From positions 62,001 through 126,000 of the forward strand of contig NZ_JAHEBV010000003.1 in the NCBI RefSeq assembly GCF_024642085.1: a stretch of 64,000 bases of DNA. The letters are read 5' to 3'. Under the pieces are notes generated by a model. That model had not been told where the DNA came from. It did not search any database and worked only from the letters and a program-made list of their open reading frames with translations. Each line of letters opens with the position of its first letter. The stretch's first letter is position 1. The stretch is from Novosphingobium sp. GTDB lineage: Bacteria; Pseudomonadota; Alphaproteobacteria; Sphingomonadales; Sphingomonadaceae. The position numbers were made by a program, and so were the translations under genes. Shown in pieces: positions 26,589 through 33,538 of the stretch.

Positions 26589-27311
26589 ATGAGCACCCAC
26601 CTCAACATGCTGGACGGACAGGCAGGCGCGCGCCGCCACTACCGCTATTTCGATTATGTGATGGCAGCATTTGTCGCCATCCTGCTGCTGTCTAACCTGA
26701 TCGGGGCTGCCAAGCTGGCAACGTTGGGGGGATACACGTTTGGTGCTGGCATCATGTTCTTTCCGATCAGCTATGTCCTTGGCGACGTGCTGACCGAAGT
26801 TTACGGCTATGCCAATGCGCGACGGTGCGTCTGGGTGGGCTTTGCCGCAATGATTTTCATGGCTTTCATGAGCTGGGTGGTCGTGGCCCTGCCTCCGGCC
26901 TCGGGGTGGAGCGGGCAGTCTGCCTATGAAAGCGTGTTCGGCAGCACCTGGCGAATCGTTGCCGCTTCAGTGATCGCGTTCTGGGCGGGGGAGTTCGTCA
27001 ACAGCTTCGTCATGGCCAAGATGAAGATCTGGACTGAGGGCGGGAAACTGTGGACGCGCACCATTGGATCTACGTTTTTCGGCCAGGCCATAGACAGCCT
27101 TATTTTCTATCCGATCGCCTTTCTCGGGATCTGGAGCACCGGGCAGGTCTTGACCGTAATGGTCACTAACTGGCTGCTGAAAGTTGTGTGGGAAGCATTG
27201 CTGACCCCGGTAACCTATGCAGTGGTCGGCTGGCTCAAGCGGCGCGAGGGGGTTGAGGTTTTTGACCGCGGCACCGATTTCTCGCCATTCGCCAAAGCAG
27301 ATGCGGTTTAG
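26589..27311 (+). CDS. yhhQ: YhhQ/VUT family queuosine-precursor transporter
   Basis: A 240-residue inner-membrane protein with about six hydrophobic segments. The VUT family pattern is clear: SNLIGAAKLATLGGYTFGAGIMFFPISYVLGDVLTEVYGY and IGSTFFGQAIDSLIFYPIAF. Members import preQ0/preQ1 for queuosine. queF, the preQ0 reductase, lies elsewhere in the window (51.2 kb). An in-frame GTG at 26580 is an alternative start. Confidence 0.9.
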   Translation: MSTHLNMLDGQAGARRHYRYFDYVMAAFVAILLLSNLIGAAKLATLGGYTFGAGIMFFPISYVLGDVLTEVYGYANARRCVWVGFAAMIFMAFMSWVVVALPPASGWSGQSAYESVFGSTWRIVAASVIAFWAGEFVNSFVMAKMKIWTEGGKLWTRTIGSTFFGQAIDSLIFYPIAFLGIWSTGQVLTVMVTNWLLKVVWEALLTPVTYAVVGWLKRREGVEVFDRGTDFSPFAKADAV

Positions 27312-27335
27312 GCCCCGCCGCTTCGCGGCAGGGCC
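27311..27335. terminator. Hairpin between convergent yhhQ and the PspC gene
   Basis: GGCCC (27311-27315) pairs with GGGCC (27331-27335), and inside it GCCGC/GCGGC close a TTC loop. There is no T-run on either side, so termination strength is uncertain; its place between two converging genes suggests a shared terminator. Confidence 0.5.
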
Positions 27336-27349
27336 TCACCGGCGATTGC

Positions 27350-27565
27350 TCAATCGGCGATGAGGCCGATCGCGATATAGATCAGCACCAGGCTGCCGAA
27401 TCCCAAGATTGTGCCCAGTGCCCAACCGACGCGAACCAGCGTTACGTCCACGCCGAAATAGTGGGCCATTCCCGAGCAAACACCCATCACCTTGGCGTTT
27501 TCACGGTCCAGGCGAAAGCCGGTGCGGTCGGGCAGGATGGGGCTGCCATTGTCGAGCGCGTTCAT
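27350..27565 (-). CDS. Stand-alone PspC-domain membrane protein
   Basis: 71 residues. FRLDRENAKVMGVCSGMAHYFGV is the PspC signature, followed by two hydrophobic stretches (about 41-70). Shorter than pspC at 15427 because it lacks the C-terminal coiled coil. Its ATG overlaps the stop of a small peptide gene upstream (ATGA). The pair lies behind a sigma-54-type promoter, so it is probably a second target of PspF. Confidence 0.85.
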   Translation of the reverse strand: MNALDNGSPILPDRTGFRLDRENAKVMGVCSGMAHYFGVDVTLVRVGWALGTILGFGSLVLIYIAIGLIAD

Positions 27566-27702
27566 GCGACAACTCCGATATAAGCAGCAGCCGCTTGGGG
27601 CGCGGTCGGGGTGGCAACGGTGCCTGTGATAAGCAGGAACGTGAGGGCCAGCGCCGATACGGCTGCGGTTGCCTTAGTGCTAAACGTGTTGGATTGCGTC
27701 AT
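27562..27702 (-). CDS. Small membrane leader peptide upstream of PspC (46 aa)
   Basis: Reading the minus strand gives ATG at 27702 behind a strong AAGGAG box and a 46-residue product: a polar start (MTQSNTFSTKATA), one hydrophobic segment (AVSALALTFLLITG), an Ala/Pro/Thr tail. Its stop overlaps the start of the PspC gene by four bases. It resembles the 52-residue leader of the psp operon at 14010. No function known. Confidence 0.6.
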   Translation of the reverse strand: MTQSNTFSTKATAAVSALALTFLLITGTVATPTAPQAAAAYIGVVA

Positions 27703-27755
27703 TTTCGATCTCCTTGGACAAAGTGTGTTGCGCTAGTTGCGCATGTGACGGTGTC

Positions 27756-27771
27756 TGCAGGGAGCGTGCCA
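27756..27771 (-). promoter_or_regulatory. Sigma-54 promoter of the leader peptide-PspC unit
   Basis: On the minus strand TGGCAC (27771-27766), five bases, CTGCA (27760-27756): one mismatch to TGGCACN5TTGCA, with the essential GG at -24 and GC at -12 kept. The expected start lies about 40 bases before the ATG at 27702. pspF in the same window is the natural activator. Confidence 0.75.
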
Positions 27772-27788
27772 ATTGCGGAAATTGGCAC
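27766..27788. repeat. Inverted repeat overlapping the -24 element
   Basis: GTGCCAATT (27766-27774), five bases, AATTGGCAC (27780-27788): a perfect 9-bp inverted repeat. One arm contains the -24 GG element of the sigma-54 promoter. It could bind a dimeric regulator that blocks sigma-54 polymerase. Confidence 0.55.
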
Positions 27789-27917
27789 AAATCCACCCTT
27801 TCTACAGGATGAACAAAATCTTTCGCCTACATGAATACTCAACTTTGGCGATATTTCCTAACAATCAGCATTCGCCTTTCGCGTGACCTCACGTGTCGCG
27901 CACTCTATCACTGACTG

Positions 27918-28991
27918 ATGGCGCTTGACCGCATCGTCCTTACTTCTTTTCGCAACCATCTCGGCACTCGGCTGGAAGGCACGTCAGCTTTCAACCTGCT
28001 GGTTGGTGACAACGGCGCAGGCAAGACCAACGTGCTTGAAGCGCTGTCATTGCTAGCTCCAGGACGCGGTTTGCGCCGGGCGGCGCTGGGCAACATGGCC
28101 GGTCAGGGCGGTGATGGCACTTTTGCGGTCAGCGCGGCTCTTGGCGATCAGGTGCAATTGGGGACCGGCATCCGTGCCGACCGGCCCGGACGGCGCATTG
28201 TTCAGGCGAACGGGGCTGAAATTTCTGCCGTTCAGCTGGGCGAATGGGTCAGCCTGGGCTGGTTGACGCCGGCGATGGACCGACTGTTTGCCGAAGGAGC
28301 CGGAGCGCGCCGCCGCTTTTTGGACCGCCTGGTGCTTGCGCTGGAACCCAGCCACGCCCGTAACGCAGCGCGGCTCGACACGGCCCTAAGGGAACGCAAC
28401 CGCCTGCTGAGCGGTGCATCCGATCCCGATCCGCTCTGGCTCGACGCAATCGAGATTCAATTGGCCGAGGCAGGAGCTCAAGTGACCCAGGCCCGGGCGC
28501 GCATGGTTGAGCACTTGGGGCTTGCGCTGACAGCTATACCCGATGCCCCGTTTGCCAAGCCCGATCTGACCTATCAGCCGGGCGGGCCGCTGGACGCGTC
28601 ATCATTGGCCGCAGCCCTGGCCGAAGGGCGCCGCCGCGACCGCGCCGCCCAGCGCACCCTGACCGGCCCGCACCGCGACGAACTGGCTGTAACGATGGCC
28701 GGCAAGGGTCAGCCCGCCGCTGAATGCTCAACCGGCGAGCAGAAGGCCATGCTGATCGCGATCACCCTGGCCCACTCGGGCTTACTGGGCGGCGAACGGC
28801 CGTCTCTGCTGCTGCTGGACGAAGTGGCCGCCCATCTTGATCCGCTGCGGCGCGCCGCCCTGTTCGACCGTCTCCGCCAGGGTCAGGCGCAAGTCTGGCT
28901 AACCGGCACCGAGATTGCGCCATTCGATGCAATCGCTGGTGAGGCTGCGGTCTGGCGGGTCAGCGGCGGGTCTGTGGAACGGCTGGCCTAG
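27918..28991 (+). CDS. recF: DNA replication and repair protein RecF
   Basis: 357 residues. An SMC-like ATPase that loads RecA at gaps. Walker A GDNGAGKTN (30-38), Walker B LLLLDEVAAHLDPLRR and the signature STGEQKAML are present. It stands alone, not in a dnaA-dnaN-recF cluster. The last 32 bases overlap the 3' end of the convergent esterase gene. Confidence 0.95.
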   Translation: MALDRIVLTSFRNHLGTRLEGTSAFNLLVGDNGAGKTNVLEALSLLAPGRGLRRAALGNMAGQGGDGTFAVSAALGDQVQLGTGIRADRPGRRIVQANGAEISAVQLGEWVSLGWLTPAMDRLFAEGAGARRRFLDRLVLALEPSHARNAARLDTALRERNRLLSGASDPDPLWLDAIEIQLAEAGAQVTQARARMVEHLGLALTAIPDAPFAKPDLTYQPGGPLDASSLAAALAEGRRRDRAAQRTLTGPHRDELAVTMAGKGQPAAECSTGEQKAMLIAITLAHSGLLGGERPSLLLLDEVAAHLDPLRRAALFDRLRQGQAQVWLTGTEIAPFDAIAGEAAVWRVSGGSVERLA

Positions 28992-29688
28992 CCGGCAGAG
29001 CCTTGGCGACCGCATCGGCCGTGTCCGCGACCAGCAGGTCCACCCCGGGCGCGGTTGGGTGGACATGATCAGGCTGGACCAGATCGGGCTTGTCCAGCAA
29101 TGTCTGCAAGAAAAACGGAACCAACGCCGCGCCATGCTTTTTTGCCAGCGCGGGATAAATCGGATTGAACTGCGCTGCATAATCCGCGCCCATGTTGGGC
29201 GCGGCGATCATGCCCATCAGCATTACCGGCACCTTGCGTTGCTTCAACCTGGTCAGGATCGCATCAAGGTTGGAGCGGGTCTGTTTGGGCGGGAGGCCGC
29301 GCAGCATGTCGTTCCCGCCCAGACTGATCAGAACCAGCGCTGGCGGGTTAGGGTCGCTGTTGAGCGTAAAGTCCAGCCGCTGCAACCCCCCCGCCGTGGT
29401 ATCGCCCGAAACCCCGGCGTTCATGATCCTTGCATTGATTCCGCGCGCGCGCAGCGCCGTTTCGAGGCGCGCGGGATAGCTTTGCCCCGGCTCCAGTCCA
29501 TAGCCAGCAAACAGGCTGTCCCCCAGGGCCACGATGCGCTGCTGTGCGCCCATCATTGGCGGCAAGGGCGCCGTATCAGCGCTGGCACGCACGCCCGGCG
29601 GCGCGTCGGCAGGCTCTGCCCCGCACCCTGTCAGTACCAGGGCCAGCAAAACGGGGGTTGTAACCGAGCGGGTCCGGTTCCATTTCAT
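28960..29688 (-). CDS. SGNH-hydrolase lipoprotein (TesA-like arylesterase)
   Basis: 242 residues. Signal peptide with lipobox LVLTGC (Cys about 22), then GDSLFAGYGL (catalytic Ser), NAGVSGDTTAGG, GGNDMLRG, and PDHVHPTAPG (Asp, His): all four SGNH blocks are complete. TesA/arylesterase enzymes hydrolyse acyl esters or thioesters in the periplasm. It is divergent from ybbA, as in E. coli tesA-ybbA-ybbP, supporting the family assignment. Confidence 0.92.
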   Translation of the reverse strand: MKWNRTRSVTTPVLLALVLTGCGAEPADAPPGVRASADTAPLPPMMGAQQRIVALGDSLFAGYGLEPGQSYPARLETALRARGINARIMNAGVSGDTTAGGLQRLDFTLNSDPNPPALVLISLGGNDMLRGLPPKQTRSNLDAILTRLKQRKVPVMLMGMIAAPNMGADYAAQFNPIYPALAKKHGAALVPFFLQTLLDKPDLVQPDHVHPTAPGVDLLVADTADAVAKALPARPAVPQTRR

Positions 29689-29733
29689 TGAGCAACTCCT
29701 TTATCTTTCCCCTAGCTATGGCATCCCGCTGAC

Positions 29734-30438
29734 GTGACAAGCCCCCAACCGATGACGCAAGGCGCCATCGCCGCGTCCAACCTGACCCTGACCCTTGGCC
29801 AGGACGGCAGCGCGGTAGAAATCCTGCGCGATATCGATCTGGCGGTTCCGCTTGGTCAGACGCTCGCACTGCTCGGCCCGTCAGGATCGGGAAAAAGCTC
29901 TCTGATGGCAGTACTTTCCGGGCTGGAGCGGGCCAGTGGAGGGGCGTTGACCGTGGCCGGAGCCGATTTTGCGGCGCTGGATGAGGACGGACTGGCGGCA
30001 GCCCGGCGCGGGCGGATCGGGATCGTGCTGCAAGCGTTTCACTTGCTGCCGACCATGACAGCGCTGGAAAACGTCATGACACCGCTCGAGCTTGCCGGCA
30101 TTCCAGATGCCCGCAGCCTTGCCCAGGCGGAACTGACCGCCGTGGGCCTGGGGCACCGGCTTGACCATTATCCGGCCCAGCTTTCGGGCGGCGAGCAGCA
30201 GCGGGTGGCCATCGCCCGCGCGCTTGCCCCGCGCCCGCCGTTGGTCTTCGCCGACGAGCCGACCGGCAACCTGGACATGGCAACTGGCGAGGCGGTGATG
30301 GACCTGCTCTTTGCCCGCCGCGCTGAAACCGGGGCGACGCTGGTGGTAATCACCCATGACGCTGCCTTGGCTGAACGCTGCGAGCGCGTGGTGACCTTGG
30401 CCGACGGCCGCATCGCCAGCGATACTTTGCCAGCGTGA
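29734..30438 (+). CDS. ybbA: ABC transporter ATP-binding protein, YbbA family
   Basis: 234 residues. Walker A GPSGSGKSS (48-56), signature LSGGEQQRVAIARAL, Walker B LVFADEPTGNLD and the switch His in THDAA. It belongs to the LolD/MacB-like class that works with FtsX-type permeases. Start GTG at 29734, or ATG at 29752. It overlaps the permease gene by four bases. Confidence 0.93.
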   Translation: MTSPQPMTQGAIAASNLTLTLGQDGSAVEILRDIDLAVPLGQTLALLGPSGSGKSSLMAVLSGLERASGGALTVAGADFAALDEDGLAAARRGRIGIVLQAFHLLPTMTALENVMTPLELAGIPDARSLAQAELTAVGLGHRLDHYPAQLSGGEQQRVAIARALAPRPPLVFADEPTGNLDMATGEAVMDLLFARRAETGATLVVITHDAALAERCERVVTLADGRIASDTLPA

Positions 30439-32957
30439 CGACAGTCCTGCCCTGGCGCACTGCCTGGACAATTGCCAGGCGCGACTTGTCTGCACGGTTC
30501 AAGGGGCTGCGCCTGCTGCTGGTCTGCCTGTTTCTGGGGGTTGGTGCACTGGCTGCGATCGGCACGCTGACCGGTGCGATCGAGCGCGAGCTGGCAAGTC
30601 GGGGCCGCACCATTCTGGGCGGCGATCTGGAACTGGCGGTGTGGCAACGCAGCCCGACTGTTGCCGAGAAATCAGCTTTTGCTCGGTTGGGCGCAACTTC
30701 GACCGGCGTTCGGATGCAGGCAATGGCGACGGCGGCTGACCTGGCCGCACCGGTGGAACTAAAAGCAGTCGACAGCGCCTGGCCGCTGGTCGGACGGCTG
30801 ACGCTGCAAGACGGGCGCAAGGTTGGCGCCCCGCCAGCAGGATCGGCCTGGATCGCCAGCGGCGCGGCCGAGCGGCTGAGCCTGCGCCCGGGCAGCACGA
30901 TCACTGTAGGCGGCAAGCCGTTACAGGTTGGCGGCATTATCGCGGACGAGCCCGATCGGCTGGGCGAGGGCTTTACCCTTGGTCCCGTGGTTATCGCCCC
31001 GGCGGGTTTTCCGGCGCAAGCAGGTCTGACCAGTCCGGGGGCGATGTACCGCAGCAAGACGCGGATCGCCCTGCCTGCCGGACGCGATCCGGTCCGCGTC
31101 GGCGCCGCGCTGAAACGCCAATTTCCCTCTGCCGGGTTCGAGATACGCACGCGCGACAAAGCCAGCCCCGGCGCAGAGCGTTTTGTCAGCCGGATGGGGG
31201 ATTTTCTGGTTCTGGTCGGGCTGGCTGCACTGGTCATCGCCGGGATCGGGATTGGCGGCGGCGTATCCTCCTACCTTGAAGCGCGGCGGGGCAGCATCGC
31301 CACGTTGAAGGTACTGGGCGCAAGCAGCACCGCCATCGCGCGTATCTACATGTTGCAGATTGGCGCGGCGGCGTTGGCCGGAAGCCTGGCCGGGCTGGTC
31401 GGCGGAGTGCTGATCACACCGCTGCTTGGCGCGGCGCTGGGCAATCTGCTGCCGGTCGCCCCAGGCTTTGTATTCGATCCGCTCGCCTTGGTCAAAGCTG
31501 CACTGTATGGGCTGCTGGTGGCGGTTATTTTTGCTGCGCCGCCTTTGCTTGCTGCGCGCCGATTTCCCGCCATGGCGCTGATGCGGGCGCGCGTAGCACC
31601 CTTGGCGAGCCGCTGGCGCGATAGCGTTCTGCCGGTGACCTTGGGCATCACAGCGATTGCCGCGCTTGCTTTGGCCACGGCATCGCAGCCCAGGGTCACA
31701 GCGTGGTTCCTTAGCGGTTGCATTGGTCTGCTGGCTTTGCTGGCCTTGCTGGGGTGGGCAATACGGTGGGGCGCCCGGCGTTCCCCACGCCCGCAGCAGC
31801 CCTTGCTGCGCATTGCCCTTGCGAACCTGTACCGGCCTGGCGCGCAGACGGGCGCACTGGTGACAGCGCTGGGCTTCGGCCTTTCAGCTTTCGTGACGCT
31901 GGCGGCGATCCAGACCAGCCTTGACGCCAATATCGCCGCGCGTGTGCCGCAGCGCGCGCCTGACTATTTCGTGCTCGACGTACCGCGCGAACGCGCCGAC
32001 CTGTTTCGAAGAACGGTGACCGGGCAATCGCCCCGCGCTGATGTTCGCATGGTTCCCTCGCTGCGCGGGGCAATACTGGCCTATGGCCAGACCGACCGGA
32101 TGACCCGCGTGGCCGACATGGCAGCCATCCCGGACGAAGCCTGGCCGCTTCGCGGTGAGCGCGGGCTGACCTATTCAGACACCGTGCCCGAAGGCAATAC
32201 CGTGACCGCCGGAAAGTGGTGGCCGACTGGTTATGCCGGTCCGCCGCTGGTTTCGATCGATGAGAAACTGGCGCAGGCGCTCAACCTTGGCATCGGAGAC
32301 AGCCTGACCATCGGCCTGCTGGGGGTTGAGCGTACTGCACGGATCGCCTCGCTGCGGCGGATTGACTGGGATTCGATGGGGTTCAACTACGTGCTGGTGT
32401 TCAGCCCCAACGCGATTGCCGATGCCCCGCACAACCTGGCTGCAACTATCGACCTGCCACAAGGCAGCGCCAAGGGGCCGCTGCTGCGCGCCATGGTTCG
32501 GGCTTTCCCGTCAAGTTCGGTTATCGAGATCGGCGGCGTGCTGACCCAGGCGCGTGCTCTGTTGTCGCAGGTCAGCCTGGCGATCTTGTCCGCTGCATCG
32601 GTCGCGGTGCTGGCCGGGATTGCCGTGCTGCTGGGCGCCATCGCGGCCGCGCGGGCCAGCCGCACTTATGACAACGTGGTGATGCGGGTGCTGGGTGCCA
32701 GCCGCCGCCAGCTGCTCGGCCTGCAATTGGCGGAATATGGTCTGCTGTCCCTGGTTCTGGCCGGGGTCGCGCTTGCACTGGGCTCAGGCATAGCCTGGCT
32801 GGTCATCGTCCAGATGTTCGATTTCGACTGGCTACCATCCTGGCCGCGGGTCCTGGCCGTTCTGGGCACCGGACTGCTGCTGGTCATCGGCTTTGCCCTG
32901 GCAGCTTCGCTTCCCTTGTTGAAAGCGAAGCCGGCCCAGGCGCTGCGCGAACTTTAA
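30435..32957 (+). CDS. ybbP: ABC transporter permease, YbbP family
   Basis: 840 residues starting with GTG that overlaps the YbbA stop (GTGA). An N-terminal helix (about 25-47), a periplasmic MacB-like domain, then FtsX segments (about 255-390), further helices and a second domain, with the last helices between about 700 and 835. FtsX-type permeases act mechanically on outer-membrane or lipid substrates rather than importing. Together with the divergent esterase they suggest a lipid-related export or release system; substrate not known. Confidence 0.92.
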   Translation: MTTVLPWRTAWTIARRDLSARFKGLRLLLVCLFLGVGALAAIGTLTGAIERELASRGRTILGGDLELAVWQRSPTVAEKSAFARLGATSTGVRMQAMATAADLAAPVELKAVDSAWPLVGRLTLQDGRKVGAPPAGSAWIASGAAERLSLRPGSTITVGGKPLQVGGIIADEPDRLGEGFTLGPVVIAPAGFPAQAGLTSPGAMYRSKTRIALPAGRDPVRVGAALKRQFPSAGFEIRTRDKASPGAERFVSRMGDFLVLVGLAALVIAGIGIGGGVSSYLEARRGSIATLKVLGASSTAIARIYMLQIGAAALAGSLAGLVGGVLITPLLGAALGNLLPVAPGFVFDPLALVKAALYGLLVAVIFAAPPLLAARRFPAMALMRARVAPLASRWRDSVLPVTLGITAIAALALATASQPRVTAWFLSGCIGLLALLALLGWAIRWGARRSPRPQQPLLRIALANLYRPGAQTGALVTALGFGLSAFVTLAAIQTSLDANIAARVPQRAPDYFVLDVPRERADLFRRTVTGQSPRADVRMVPSLRGAILAYGQTDRMTRVADMAAIPDEAWPLRGERGLTYSDTVPEGNTVTAGKWWPTGYAGPPLVSIDEKLAQALNLGIGDSLTIGLLGVERTARIASLRRIDWDSMGFNYVLVFSPNAIADAPHNLAATIDLPQGSAKGPLLRAMVRAFPSSSVIEIGGVLTQARALLSQVSLAILSAASVAVLAGIAVLLGAIAAARASRTYDNVVMRVLGASRRQLLGLQLAEYGLLSLVLAGVALALGSGIAWLVIVQMFDFDWLPSWPRVLAVLGTGLLLVIGFALAASLPLLKAKPAQALREL

Positions 32958-32961
32958 TCAA

Positions 32962-33423
32962 TCAGGCGAAAACGTCGCTGCTTGTTGGATCCTTCGGATC
33001 GGGGCCAAAGCGGTTGGGCCCTTTGGTGCCTTCCAGGAACATCAGCACAAGGAAGCCGATCGAGATAAGGATGTTAAGCAGCGGAATGAAACTGCCGATT
33101 ACAAAGCCCAGATACCACCAGCCCGACATATCGCGATCATGCAAGCGGCGCACGGTGACTGCAATGCCGGGTATAAAGGCGGCGAGGCTCCACAGAGCCA
33201 GCAGGATGCCGGTTGTGCCACTGAACATCACGCCATAGACGGACAAGGGGCTGGTCGCGCTGGCGGCAGTAAGCTGCGCCATGGTGTCGCCCGAAGCCAT
33301 CTTCATGCCGCCCAGCACGATCCACACAATCACATTGAGCAATGAAAACATCCAGAACTCCATCCGCCGCGAACGGCCTTTGAAGTCGGCGAAACGTTTG
33401 AACGGCAAAATCATCCAATTCAT
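32962..33423 (-). CDS. DUF805 family membrane protein
   Basis: 153 residues with four hydrophobic segments. The start FKRFADFKGRSRRMEFWMFSLLN and the later VRRLHDRDMSGWW are DUF805 signatures. I use ATG 33423; the longer frame upstream covers the TonB receptor terminator and is not coding. Convergent with ybbP, four bases apart. Function unknown. Confidence 0.9.
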   Translation of the reverse strand: MNWMILPFKRFADFKGRSRRMEFWMFSLLNVIVWIVLGGMKMASGDTMAQLTAASATSPLSVYGVMFSGTTGILLALWSLAAFIPGIAVTVRRLHDRDMSGWWYLGFVIGSFIPLLNILISIGFLVLMFLEGTKGPNRFGPDPKDPTSSDVFA

Positions 33424-33492
33424 AGTACTGGCCCTCTCCCTGTATCGACCGCATGAGGTCGAACACAGCTTGCGGCCAATATCAAACAAAAA

Positions 33493-33516
33493 AAGGGGGC
33501 CCGCGAAGGCCCCCTT
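33493..33516 (-). terminator. Rho-independent terminator of the first TonB receptor gene
   Basis: AAGGGGGCC (33493-33501), a 6-base loop and GGCCCCCTT (33508-33516). Read on the minus strand the stem is followed by a run of T, about 23 bases after the receptor's stop. Confidence 0.85.
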
Positions 33517-33538
33517 CTTTGTTGGCTGGTTCAGGTGC

